DNA of 64,000 bases from Gadus chalcogrammus (GCF_026213295.1 NC_079428.1:9562620-9626619); one strand, 5' to 3'; counted from the stretch's first letter, positions 12,748 through 24,659 are shown. The notes: generated from the sequence alone by a model not told the origin. Numbers and translations: made by a program.

Positions 12748-13277
12748 GTCAGTTGACTGTGCCCAAATCTGTTCATCAAAGCCCTGTGGTTCTGAACTTG
12801 ATATCACCGCCACATCCTCCCTCCCCCTCCACCAACACCTCCCTCTCCCTCCACAACCTCTATAATAAGTAGGTTGTCCCTGAAGACAAGTGAAACAATA
12901 TCTTTGGTTGGGAGTGTGTGTGTGTGTGGGGGGGTGGGGGGGGGGAGAGAGAGAGAGAAGTGGTTGGGGAGAGTAAGGGTTTGATTCTTCCTTAAAGATT
13001 TCATTTCAACCCCTGAGGGAGGGAGACTGTCTGGACTGAACTAGCCATATAAAGCAGTGTCAGCACTTTGTTCTTTCTCTCTCTCGCTCTGCTCTCACTC
13101 TCTCTCCTCTCTATGTGAAGTTGTACTTGAAAACAATACGTCTGAAATGTACCATATCCAAAAAGGTCTTTGATATTATCTTTTTCTTTGTCTTTCTTTC
13201 TCTTTTTGGTGTAACGCTAGGGACGCTGTCCATCCATAGAGATTTCATCGGAGCCCCCCTGGAGGGGTGAAGATCCA

Positions 13278-13735
13278 TGCGCACGGTTTTGTAAACCGTT
13301 CCCTCGGATTCAGACTCGGTGCTCTGTGCTCAGTCTCTGTGCTCAGTTTACCCAATCCGTCCCCATGGATTTGGTGTATTCTACACAGCATGAATTCTCC
13401 ATGAGCATTGTGACAGCCGGTCCTACACAGGCCTCACGCATGAGTATGAGATGAGGCAACCGTAGTGTTTCAGTCAGAGATTAGTTTATTTTTAACAAAC
13501 GTTCAAAAATCATCCTCACTTTAAAAGATAAATCCTACATTCAGTCGTTCAAACTGAAGAGATGCCGGCCTGAATCACATAGGCGTTCGCCGTCACAGTG
13601 ATCATGGGGAATCCCTGTTGAGTAGAACAAAGCAGATCCGTGCACACGGATTGGGAAAACGGTGCACACGCGTTTCACGCGTTTCAACGCGTTTCAACGG
13701 TTTCGGAATCTGAGGGAACGGTTTACAAATCAATG
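13278..13735. mobile_element. fold-back element (imperfect long inverted repeat)
   Basis: The left arm 13278-13410 pairs with the right arm 13605-13735. The left arm has TTTGTAAACCGTTCCCTC and TTTACCCAATCCGT; the reverse complement of the right arm has TTTGTAAACCGTTCCCTC and TTTTCCCAATCCGT in the same order. The loop is about 195 bp and non-coding. An 11 bp internal repeat containing ACGCGTTTC occurs three times in the right arm (about 13668-13700). No clear target duplication was found. Confidence 0.6.
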
Positions 13736-13918
13736 CCCACAGATTTACTCATCAAGGTATTTTTTCTATCATGTGACCCCACGGGGTCTCAAACTACATG
13801 CATGGCCTATTAAAAAAGGGCATTTTTTCTGGGTTGTCACATCAGCCCTGTGTAAAAAGAAAGGAATAACACTAAATCCCAAAGACATAAAGCCATGCAC
13901 TTGTGTATAGTGAGTGTA

Positions 13919-14200
13919 TTAACACAATGATTGGTGGTGGAATTGGCTACATTGGCATAGGAACCAATTGCTGTTAGTTATCTTCCTTTGAAATAAATAA
14001 AGACATTGCAACCATGAATTGAAGAGGCCCAAATTGGTGCATAAAAATTCACCAGAATGCAGGAAGTTAAGTGTTTGATGTCCTGGGGGTAGACCCCTCC
14101 GACTCCATATGACACACTCATTACTACAGCACACCCTTGGGCTGCTATGTAACCATCTGAAATCTTGCCTGAAGAACACAGGCACCATATTAGTCTGTGA
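13919..14200 (-). mobile_element. fragment of an interspersed repeat
   Basis: The - strand reads TCAGATGGTTACATAGCAGC, GGAGTCGGAGGGGTCTACCC and CTGCATTCTGGTGAATTTTT, phrases I associate from memory with a widespread teleost interspersed repeat. No ends could be fixed and no coding capacity is seen. Confidence 0.35.
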
Positions 14201-14369
14201 GGGCCCGGCCCTGGGTAAGCCTACTCTTTTGAAGGGAGTAACTCATCAGTAAATCGTCTCTCTATGGAGTGCCACCACCAGGGGGCAGTATGAAAGTGTC
14301 AACCCACATTCTCATCTGGAGAGTTAATCAAATGATCATGGCTTAGTGTTTGTGGTAGCCTATAGATTG

Positions 14370-14507
<138 letters not shown>

Positions 14508-15472
14508 AGTTAAAATTGTTCTGTCAGAAATCGTAAAACCAGACCGGAATAGCTTGCGTTCAGTCTATAATTATGCTTTGGGTGTCTCACGGAAACGCAA
14601 GCGTGTGATTGACAGTTTGGGATCAGGGTAATTAAAGACAAAGAAATATTATGGTAATCTATGCAGAATTATAATGCTGTAGTAATGCTGCCATCGCTTC
14701 TTATCATAACAAGAAGGAGCAACAAGGGAAAGACAGGGCTTTGTAAAGGCCTCTCTGAATTCCTCCAACATTCAGTTTTTTTGGGAGAGATTTGGTGTGA
14801 ATGAAATACACCTGAGGCAGCTCAGACGACCTAAATAACTTTATTCGAGGCAACGGGACGCATTGGTTCCTGTATCTCAGCGATAACTGAGGTTTCCTTC
14901 TCGCAAATTGTCACAAAACACGCCATCCAAATGGGCCTCTGGTCTCTCCGGTGTTTTGTTGCGTTGTATGAAGACCTGGGAGTCCTCCCATTGGACGATT
15001 CCGTGACAAAATGATTCCATAATTCAATCCTCCTTCAGCAGGAGCGTGCAAAGATAACGCCAAAGGATTGCTCGCCAACAGCAGCCGCAAACAATTACAC
15101 AGCATGACCCCCCCATACGGTACACGAGGAGCTAGGCTTTGAAAGAACATATGAGAGAGAGCGTGAGTGAGTGAGTTTGGGGTAAATATTCCGGTTGGCC
15201 TTGCGGCCTGCGTGTGCAGACCTATTAAATGCTTGGTCGTGGTGACAGAAAGCTGACGCTTAATTTGGGTTTACAATTAAGCAACAGAAGGAGGACAGTT
15301 CTTGTTGGACGCGTTCTGCTGGCTAGCAACAAAGCAAAATAAAGCTGCCGCTGTCAACAAAAAACGAAGAGACAACACAATGATGATGTGGCGACGTAAT
15401 ACTGGACACTTGGTTGACCGTTGCGTTTGACTGCTCTTAATTTGAATAATCACTCGCAATTTAGGACTAGAG

Positions 15473-15600
15473 CAGCGGCTTTCAAACTTTGGGTCAAGAG
15501 TCACATGACGGCCAAGTGGGTCAAAGGTTCGTCAAATATTTCAGTCAGTCCCACTGGGTTCACAGAGCCACAAATGGGTCACAGCATAAAAAATTTAAAT
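15473..15600. mobile_element. hAT-type end, truncated
   Basis: CAGCGGCTTTCAAACTTTGG followed by GTCAAGAGTCACATG resembles the CAGNGGTTCTCAAACTTT-type terminal repeat of hAT MITEs in vertebrates. A matching right end was not found, so it is probably truncated. Confidence 0.45.
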
Positions 15601-18180
15601 CCCTGAAGGAGGTGGTAGGGTAACAGGTGTGGCAGCTTATTGCCCGGTGATGCCTACCGGTCTCAATGAGGACATTTGGGCTTGAACATATAAACTTTTA
15701 GCTAAGAATCAATACCTTCCTTTAGTTATGCCCCCTTCCTTTTACCCTCCTCTACCAATCCTCTGGTCCTCTACCTTGCTTATATTCTACTTTATCTGGT
15801 TGTCGTGTACTCTGTGACGCTATCCTTCAGTTAGCTGTGAATGTATCACTCTCTCTTTCAGTGTTGAACAGGGAAATGTGGGGTTATTTACAAATACCGA
15901 AATTAATACCATGTTTTGGTTCAATGCTCAGGTTGTACCAAAAATGCAGCCACGGTAGGCTATCATAGCACAATTCTAAGAACGGCGGTTTTCTGGCTTC
16001 AAGACAAGAATAACAAGACAAACTGCTGAGATTTCTCTGCCTGCTCCATTCCCGGGCTGTAATGCAGTCATGCATTCAGTCATTCAGACATTCAGTCATT
16101 GTGTACCTGCTTTCTTTTGCCACTCTATTGCAATCCCAAATGCCCAAAAGTATATTTTTAATCACATTGCTTTACAATTCATCCTATTGCCTCTTCCGTT
16201 GCAGAAACATAAGTAGATACTGCAATTCCGTTAGTCATTGTCAATTGAATGCATACAGTACCTAGAACTGTCGTTCAGCCAGACATTAACAGACAATATT
16301 TGGTGTGATTGCCTGTTGTCATAACCCAATCAAAGCTCTTCTCAAGATAATTTAACATCCCTTGGGAATATAAAACGTTGCGGAAGTTGTTGATAGACGA
16401 TGGTGTGATTTGCAGATTTTTGTAGCCTTCTTCAGCCCCAATATCCGAGCAACTTACAAAAATACCAATCATGTATAATGAGTAAATCAAATTCACAGAG
16501 CATGATCATTGGTTTCTGAAACAAATTTAGTGTTCACATAAATACATATGACATAAGCTTGCCAGAGCTATAAGTTGCTCATATATGATGACGAATGAAA
16601 CCTTCAAGCAGTCTTTAATCGACAGTGGCAGTAGTGTACACAAAGGACAATTGATCTTCCTTCCTAAAGTAGCCTGCATGTCTTGATGACCACCATATGG
16701 CAACAGAATTTACATTTTAGCATTGTAGACATACAGGATTTTTTTTTCCTGCTACCCAAAATGAAAACAAATCACTGTGTCAATGCGTCACAGCATGAAC
16801 AAAGATGCAATGTTTACCAAACAGTCCTTTTGTATGTTGTGAGCTATTGGCTGCATACAAAGGAGTCAGTACAAAATAATGATAATAATTCATGCAATCG
16901 TGCACAACAGGGTGACACATGGCTGGGAGAGGTGGGCATCTGATCCAATCACACCTTTTGGATTAGCAAGCGGCAGACATATTGATTAAGGCTGTTTAAA
17001 AAACTATCAAATTCTGCTCATGGGAAAAAAACTGTCTTAGGTAAATCCATCTTGACGACACACAGAATCCAACAGCACAACCTCCGGGCTATTCGATCCC
17101 ATCCCATCATAGCGCGTCGGACCAAAAGGGTTTATGTCTGTTTCTCTTGTAAACTTCTTCCTTTGGGGCTCTTCGGTTTCCCCCACACTAGTTTTCGACT
17201 TCCCCTCACCGGCTGCTTCTTTCGCCGCCCCTGGCTCGTTCTCTACGAGCATATTGGCTGTTGTTAGCGGCAACCGCCTCGCTGTCTCTTGTTAGCTGAC
17301 AACAGAACGGGGAAAGTGGAGGGAGGGGTACAGACGTTCTGCTGGTTTGAGCCCATATGGTCATACAGACAGACAGACAGAGACAGACAGACAGACAGAG
17401 CGGCGGACCAAGGAACGAGCACTCTCAAACAACTCTGGCCATTTATATCTGCCCTCCTCAGAGTGAGCGAGAGGTTGGACAGAGGGAGGTAGAGGAAGGA
17501 GGGCGGCAGAGGAAGAGGAGGAGGTGAGTGGGTTGGAAAGAAAGTTGTCCCTTCTCCGAGGGCGATGGTGAAGGGAGACGAGGAAGGTTTTGCTTTCCTT
17601 TGGAGATTTGGACAATGATGCAGTTTGTCAAAGCCTTTGACACATGCTTTGCACATGCACGCACACACAAACAGTTGCACTCTCACACACACATAAAAAA
17701 GAGTGTGTTAACAAAAATCCAGTCACCATGGCAACTGGGCTAAAATAGAACTGGAAGGATGCTGACGAAAAGGAAGAAAAAAGAGTGGAGAAATTCTCTC
17801 TCACACACGAATGCACACACTCAGCCACATGCACCAACACACACTCTCACGCATGCATGTCTTACTCACACACATATAATGCATATAGATACAAAAGCAC
17901 TTTAAGCTTTTACATTGAAGGGGTTCTGTATCGAGGCCCCACCCAACCCCTTCTCTGCATCAGCTGACGCTCTGTCCGTCTATCTCTGTCCGTTTATCTC
18001 TGTCTGTCTCTTTCTCTCTGTCTCTCGTCAATTTGTTCACTAGGTTTGAACTCAGCCACTAAATTCCAAATGGTTAATTATAACGTTTCACATTCAGTTG
18101 GTGATTGTAAACTATTTAGCCAACCATAAACAATTAATAAACTTTTTTTCATCCCGCGGTAATGAGTATACAACTCAACT
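15601..18180. other. intergenic sequence, nothing recognised
   Basis: Unique-looking DNA with a short (CAGA)n at 17366-17400 and CA-rich patches at 17660-17880. No supported gene. Confidence 0.5.
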
Positions 18181-18747
18181 GTCAAAATAAGCGGAGGCAG
18201 GAGATCTGTAGCCTGGTCCTACCAGACTCTCTGGACCAGTGGTTAATTTGAGCCAGATCCTGCCGGAACAAGATCCGGCACCTCTTAATTTTGGCCTCGC
18301 TGTGTTCCAAATAAATAAAAACATGTTTAAAATGAAATAATAATAATAATATGCATATATACATTTACAGAACCCAAAACCCAAGAATTTCGTGTTGTTT
18401 ATTAAGATTTAAAGTCATTTGAAAGAGTCAGAGATCTGTTGACGCACTGAAAAGCAAGGCCAACAAACCACGCCCGACACTTTTGAAATTCGCCGCATCT
18501 GAGGAGCGAGCAGAGAGGCAAAAACGGTTACCAGTCATGACCACATGCGTGTGCGCCACACACAAGTCAACAGAAATGATGATAAATTAAATATCCCAGA
18601 GCAGGATTGTAAATGTTTACAATATCTCATGTCAATAAGACGATGGTGGCCCTCCATCGTGATGTCAGTCAGCCATCACGACGGACGATGACATTGTCCA
18701 TCGGAACAACCATTACCTCTAACCCCCGTACTAATAATAGTGCGTTT
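18180..18747. mobile_element. transposon-like sequence, unclassified
   Basis: Includes GTAGCCTGGTCCTACCAGAC near 18209, a phrase I associate with interspersed teleost DNA transposons. No ends were found. Confidence 0.3.
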
Positions 18748-19464
18748 GCGTTTTATTATCCATTTGTGTCGGAGGTCCGAGGACGTTGCCTAGTGACACG
18801 CACGAACACGCCCCTTTTCCTCGGACGGCGAACTCGCCATCTCGGGTGAACTCAGTGGTGACCGTGCAAAATTCCGAGACAGAATTCAAGATCGCTGTGC
18901 CCAGTGTGACTTGAAGCATGAACTGTTTTCATTGTGCTTGGACTGCTTTGGTGGTTTAAATGGCAATTTCAATCACTCGTCGTATTACTGCAATACCTTA
19001 CTGCGTCCGAGTCGGTTCGCAGAGAATACTCAAACGCAGCTCGCAAACTGACTCGGATCTCGGATCTGACGCCACGCCCACACTTTAAGCGTTTTATTAT
19101 TTAGCTCGGTCGTTGGAGGAAAACATGGACGCCACCCGGAAAGCTGTTGTCGCCGTAGCATTGGCAGAGTACCAGGTGCTCCAACATAGGTAGGCTATAG
19201 GCCATAGGCAGAGATACGGACGCAGGAAGGTATTGCAGTAATTCAAGTGATTGAAATGCCATTTAAACCACCAAAGCGGTCCAAGCACAATGAACACTTC
19301 ATGCTTCAAGTCACACTGGACGCAGCCATCTTGAATTCTGTCTCGGAATTTTGCTCGATCACCACTCATGTTCAACCGAGAAGGCGAGTTCGCGTCCGAG
19401 GAAAAGGGGCGTGTTCGTGCGTGTCGCTAGGCAACGTCCCGAGGACGGTTGGATAATAAAACGC
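18748..19464. mobile_element. 717 bp fold-back element with long arms
   Basis: The left arm 18748-19010 and right arm 19215-19464 are inverted copies of each other, roughly 90 percent identical by eye. Both start GCGTTTTATTATCCA and share ACGCACGAACACGCCCCTTT, ATTCCGAGACAGAATTCAAG and GCTTTGGTGGTTTAAATGGC. The loop of about 200 bp contains ATGGACGCCACCCGGAAAGC, a short open frame (MDATRKAVVAVALAEYQVLQ) that ends near a possible donor. Long-arm fold-back elements are usually non-autonomous DNA transposons. Superfamily and target duplication are not resolved. Confidence 0.7.
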
Positions 19465-20605
19465 TAAGTCGCCAGATCCACCACCCCTCTACGTTCGGGG
19501 ACCTCCCACTTTACAAATGGTGTCTGTCAGTTTAAAACTATTGGATCGGCCCAGTGCCACTCTTGATCTGCCATAACCAATCGCAAACGTTTGGCCGGAA
19601 ATCACGTTGCGCGCAGGCTGTAAACAAACCAGACACCGTGCGTGAAGATGTCCGTTAACGAGAGCTGACTTTAACGTCATAGCTCTCAGCCACTCCCTCT
19701 TCTCGCTGATTAGACGCACAACATTTGGACGGAGAAAACCTGCTAACCTACCGCAGACCCAGACATAGTAGCCTACTGAAGGGAAATTAAGATTTAGTCG
19801 AAGTACTTTGGCGGGCGGAGCCAGGCTAGGAGATCATGGGAGTGTGTAAAAAAAAACCGCAGATCTTCCAAGAACGAAGCACCGAGAACCAGCCTGGCGT
19901 AGATTCTACTGTGTGACGAAATGGTGGGGAAATAGTGTTGCCCAATCTGGCAACACTGGTCTCCAGCACCCCCTCTAGGTGAACAACAACCTCCGCTTCC
20001 ACATCCAGCAGTCACAACAGACGGAACCGCCTGTCTGCTTGTGTGTGCTGACTCAATCCCCTGAAGAACGGTATGAATAGAGAGTCAGGAGGGGGGTCTA
20101 TTTTGAGTTTGCATGATTGTATGATCATTGCTTTCTTTTATTTATCCCATATTGTATTCACCGGAGGAAGAAACAAAGTGGAAGTGGTAGTCCACAAGCC
20201 GGTGTTCACGAGAGTTTCAACTGCTTCAACTGCAACTGAAGAAAACGCTACATGGCAGCATTGATTGATTAAAGCCCAACAGGTGCGCAACCCCAGCGAG
20301 GCTGCTCGGTTGCGCACGGCACGTAGATGCGGCACGGCGGACTCAAAGTAACGAGACCTCATTGAATGAAGCTGAAGTTATTATTTTGCTTTTTTAAATC
20401 GAAAATTTGCTTTATGTTTTTACCTGTTTGTGACAAAGGACTGAATCTGTGATTTAATGTGATATAGTTAAATTGAAGAAGATTGTCACGCGAGCTATTG
20501 TATACCACAATGGGGATTTAGCCAATGGCCCACTGATGAAAGCCTTTTCATTTGAAGTTTGAAGACCTGCTGAATAAAGTGCTTGGGACCCAGCTTCAAG
20601 TCTTG
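19465..20605. other. transposon-rich intergenic sequence
   Basis: Mosaic of repeat-like pieces, for example CATAACCAATCGCAAACG near 19573 and AGCCAGGCTAGGAGATCATG near 19819. A perfect 10 bp hairpin GTGCGCAACC/GGTTGCGCAC lies at 20283-20317. No gene. Confidence 0.4.
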
Positions 20606-20613
20606 CTTATGAC

Positions 20614-21418
20614 CAGGGACGTGCACAGGAATTTTGAGGGGCAGTTGCTCTGACCTGAAAAAAGGGCACCCCCCCCCCCCCCCCCCCCATGCAGCTCTTT
20701 AACCCTGTACTTTCTAGCATGGTCCTCTCATATATGGTGATCAGCACTTAGGCCTACCTGCCTATGTGCCTCCTCCTGATTTTCTGAGTGTCTGGAGGCT
20801 CCTCATCTTAAATGTAATGTAATCATGAAAAATTCCCATTAGTAGGCTAAAATATGAGTCTGATTAATTTATCAATTAGCCTACACAGTAGGCCTATAAT
20901 TTTCACTAATTTTCACTATGCAAAGTCTCTGTCCCACCTGCTGTTTGGCTTTTTCGTAGCCAACCCTGTAGTGATGTGCTCCTCTTTGCTGCCTCCTTTA
21001 GTTGTCTCTCTCTCTCTCTCTCCTGAATCCTCCTCTTTTCACTGGGCATTTCAGCTTCACTTAACAATAACAAACAATACCCAAAATAGTGATAAGATTT
21101 AGGCATGAACCATTTTTAATGAAAGAATTCATGTGATGCATTACTTCCATCATTTATTCTTCTTGTTAAAACGAAATGTTAGAAACTAACTATCAGCAGA
21201 CTTGTTTTTTGTTATACATCTCAAATTCACCTTTTCCGACAACATCAAGGCAGTCGTCTCACAGGTGCCGGTGTTCCGGTCGCGTGCAGCGCTGCAGCTA
21301 CGTAAAGCAGCTTTCACACGCCACGCGCCGCCTCCATTCATTTCAATGAGGGAAGGGCAGCAGAGGGGAGGCGGCAGTTGCCCAAGCAACCTGAGCAACC
21401 CCCCTGTGCACGTCCCTG
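20614..21418. mobile_element. hAT-type non-autonomous transposon with intact ends
   Basis: An 805 bp element bounded by perfect 16 bp terminal inverted repeats: CAGGGACGTGCACAGG at 20614-20629 and its exact reverse complement at 21403-21418. It is flanked by identical 8 bp direct repeats CTTATGAC (20606-20613 and 21419-21426). An 8 bp target duplication and a CAG-start TIR are hallmarks of the hAT superfamily. Subterminal pieces (GGGGCAGTTGC and its inverse) are also inverted. It contains a poly(C) run (20669-20688) and a short (TC)n. No transposase frame is visible. Confidence 0.88.
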
Positions 21419-21479
21419 CTTATGACTGTTGATTTTCAACCACAGTCATGTCGAATATAATGTCAAATATTCTTCTGGC

Positions 21480-23010
21480 AATCTCCAGCGCTGTGGCGAG
21501 CTCCCGGTCATCAGCCTGAGGTCCTGGGTTCGAGTCACTTAACAATGTACCAATTTAGCCTGATTGCCTGGGGGGGGGGGGCTCTTTTTTTGGAGCATCC
21601 TCCAGTTTATCAAAAACATCTGGAGATAAGTCAGTTTATGAACGTTAATCTATTGAATCGTGTCCCAGAGCAAGCATTAGTACAGTGCACCCTCTAGTTA
21701 TGTATGCGTCAAAACAACTGCATCCATGGGTAAATGTAGTGTATTAGGGATAAGTATAACCTCCAAACATGCTCTGGTAAGTGTCTTGGTGGTGCAGCGG
21801 TGAGGGCTGTTGGTTAACGCTCTGTAGACTCAGGTTCGAGTCCCCGCATGCACGGCTAAAATGAATGATGAGCTTCAGACACTATGTAGGTTCAGGTTCC
21901 CTGCACAGAACCGGGGTTCAAGAGGTACCGTAATGGTATTATTTCTCTATCATGTATATGAGGGCTGTCGGTTAACGCTCTGTAGACTCAGGTTCGAGTC
22001 CTCGCTCACACGGCCACCAGAGGTACGTTATTGGATACAACTTATTTCTCTATCATTTGAATGGTAAAGTCAAGTATAACCTCCAAAATTGATCAGGTAA
22101 GTGTCTGGGTGGTGTAGCGGTCAGGGCTGTCGGTTAACACTCTGTAGACTCAGGTTTGAGTCCCTGCATGCACGCATGGCTATTAAGAATGTTGAGCATT
22201 CAGACACTATGAGACACGGCCACCAGAGGTATGTTAATGGATACATCTTATTTCTCTATCATGTGATTGGTAAAGTCAAGTATAACCTCCAAACATGATC
22301 TGGTAAGTGTCTTGGTGGTGCAGTGGTCAGGGCTGTCGGTTAAAGCTCTGTAGACTCTGGTTTGAGTCCCCGCATGCACGCATGGCTAATAAGAATGTTG
22401 AGCATTCAGACACTATGTGACACGGCCACCAGAGGTACGTTAATGGATGCATCTTATTTCTCAATCATGTGAATGGTAAAGTCAAGTATAACCTCCAAAC
22501 ATGTTCTGGTAAGCGTCTTGGTGGTGCAGCGGTCAGGGCTGGTGGTTAACGGTTAGTTAATGCTCTGTAGACTAAGGTTCGAGTCCCCGCTCACACAGCC
22601 ACCAGAGTTACCTTGGTGGCTGTAAAGTCATGTATGACCTTTGGAAAAGGTAAGCCACCAAGGTACCTTAGTGGCTGTAAAGTCAACTTTGACCACCACC
22701 AAGGCGTCTCGGTGGTGAAGAGGTCAGGGCTGTCGGTTAACGCTCTGTAGACTTAGGTTTGAGTCCCCGCATGCACGCATGGCTATTAAGAATGTTGAGC
22801 ATTCAGACACTATGAGACACACACACGGCCACCAGAGGTACGTTAATGGATACATCTTATTTCTCTATCTTGTGAATGGTAAAGTCAAGTATAACCTCCA
22901 AACACGTACTGGTAAGCGTCTTGGTGGTGCAGCGGTCAGGGCTGATGGTTAACGGTTAGTTAACGCTCTGTAGACTCCGGTTCGAGTCCCCGCTCACCCG
23001 GCCACCAAGA
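21480..23010 (+). repeat. left array of tandem tRNA-like units (+ strand)
   Basis: Tandem units of about 190-210 bp, each with a tRNA-like head carrying Pol III promoter boxes: A box TGGTGCAGCGG (fits TRGYNNANNNG) and B box GGTTCGAGTCC (fits GGTTCGANTCC). Heads lie at 21781-21847, 21961-22004 (5' truncated), 22101-22167, 22307-22373, 22513-22590, 22704-22770 and 22916-22992. A degenerate head lies near 21488-21538. The shared spacer includes CGTTAATGGATACATCTTAT, TTCTCTATCATGTGAATGGT and CAAGTATAACCTCCAAACAT. Two heads carry an 11 bp insert (GTTAGTTAACG-like). Acceptor-stem halves do not pair and no CCA-ready end is seen, so these are tRNA-derived repeats, not tRNA genes. The family is not one I recognise. 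Confidence 0.85.
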
Positions 23011-23036
23011 AGGGAGTACCCCCAAACGGTCCCCAA

Positions 23037-23085
23037 CGTGGCAGAACCCCACCCCCTCCTCTGGGGGGGGTGGGGTTCTGCCACG
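23037..23085. repeat. perfect 20 bp hairpin
   Basis: CGTGGCAGAACCCCACCCCC (23037-23056) is followed, after a 9 nt loop, by its exact reverse complement (23066-23085). It lies between the left tRNA-like array and the inner short repeats. The right side has only a single-sided relative (GGTGGGGTTCTGGG near 24627). Confidence 0.93.
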
Positions 23086-23220
23086 GGTAAGGACTACAGG
23101 GGGTCTTGCTACTTGCGGGTAGGAGGGGGTCTTGCTACTCGCGGTAAGGACTTAAGGTGATTCAGAGGTCCTTCAGAGGGGCTGGGGTGTTAGGACTAAA
23201 AGGGTCTTGCTACTTTTTTG
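23086..23220. repeat. inner short repeats, left
   Basis: Three copies of GGGTCTTGCTACTT/C with nearby GTAAGGACT. They are inverted relative to the 32 bp repeats at 24468-24597. Confidence 0.8.
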
Positions 23221-23264
23221 AACATCCCTTGGCCCCAACCATTATAGAGCCCCCTAATCACCGT

Positions 23265-24425
23265 TCTTGAAAAAAAACCACAAACAATACATAAAAACAC
23301 AAAAAACACCTTTTTTAAAAAACAACTTTCTTTCAAAAAAAACCCACAAGAAAAAGCATTTTTCCAAAAAAAAACACTTTTTTAAAAAAAACACAAATAT
23401 ACACAAAAAATTTAAACAATTTTTAAAAAAAAACACTTTTAAAAAACATTTTTTTTCAAAAAACAACATTTTACAAAAAAACCACCTTTTTTTTAAAAAA
23501 AACACCTTTTTTTAAAAAAAAAACACCTTTTTTTAAAAAAAAAACCTTTTTGAAAAAAAAACCTTTTTGAAAAAAAGTTTTTAAAAAAAAACAAATATAC
23601 ACAAAAAACACTTTTTTTTTTAAAAAAAAAACACTAAAAAAAATAAAAAAAAACCACAAAAAACATTTAAAAAAAACAAACATTTTTCCAAAAAAAATAA
23701 GTGTTTTTTTAAAAAAACACTAAAAAAAAAAAACACTTTTTATTAAAAAAAGTGTTTTTTTTAAAAACAAGTGTTTTTTTTAAATAAAAAACACCCTTTT
23801 TTTTATAAAAAACAACATTTTTTCAAAAAGAAACACACAAAAAAAACCATTTGTTCAAAAAACAAAACTTTTTAAAAAAAAACACTCTTTTTTAAAAAAG
23901 AACATTTTTGTGTTTTTTTTCAAAAAAAAAACAAATAAAAGATAAACGGTTTAAAAAACACACAAAACAACACAAAAAAAAAACATTTAAAAAAACCAAC
24001 CAAAAAAAAAGTATAACTTTTAAAAAGTTTCATCAAAAAAGGGAAACTTTTAAAAACACCTTTTTTTTAAAAAATCACAAAAAAACAACCTTTTTAAAGA
24101 AAAAACACCAAAAAAAAAAAAATATATATATATAACTTAAAAAGTTTCATCAAAATAGGGAAACTTTTAAAAACACCTTTTTTTAAAAAAATCACAAAAA
24201 AACAACCTTTTTTAAAGAAAAAACACCAAAAAAAATAAAAAATATATATATAACTTAAAAAGTTTCATCAAAAAAGGGAAACTTTTAAAAACACCTTTTT
24301 TTAAAAAAATCACAAAAAAACAACCTTTTTTAAAGAAAAAACACCAAAAAAAATAAAAAATATATATATAACTTAAAAAGTTTCATCAAAAAAGGGAAAC
24401 TTTTAAAAAGTAAGTTTTTGAAAGT
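23265..24425. repeat. A/T-run core between the two arrays
   Basis: About 1.16 kb made of alternating A runs and T runs joined by CAC or ACC. G is almost absent over 23272-24000, giving extreme C-over-G asymmetry. Both strands are full of runs of four or more T. The right third holds an ordered 118 bp tandem repeat. It encodes nothing; long open frames here are Lys/Phe artefacts. Confidence 0.85.
24010..24415. repeat. 118 bp tandem repeat, about 3.4 copies
   Basis: The phrase AAAAAGTTTCATCAAAA recurs at 24022, 24139, 24257 and 24375 (period 117-118), with (TA)n at each join. Copies are nearly identical, so the expansion is recent. Confidence 0.9.
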
Positions 24426-24467
24426 TTCCTTTTGAAAAAAGGGGTTTATAATGGGAAAAGTAAAATA

Positions 24468-24597
24468 GTAGTCCTTACCACAAGTAGCAAGACCCTTTAG
24501 TCCTTACCACAAGTAGCAAGACCCCTTTAGTCCTTAACACAAGTAGCAAGACCCCTTTAGTCCTTAACACAAGTAGCAAGACCCCTTTAGTCCTTAC
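24468..24597. repeat. 32 bp tandem repeat, four copies
   Basis: Unit AGTCCTTAACACAAGTAGCA followed by AGACCCCTTT. It is inverted relative to the GGGTCTTGCTACTT copies at 23098-23215, so it forms the inner part of the large inverted structure. A C-rich run follows at 24598-24615. Confidence 0.9.
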
Positions 24598-24659
24598 CCC
24601 CCCCCCACCCCCCCCGGAGAAGGGGCGGTGGGGTTCTGGGATACGCGCCAACGTGGAGG

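Noticed and set aside
23254..24135. Lys- and Phe-rich frames in the core
   Set aside because: They are translations of A and T runs with no other coding signal.
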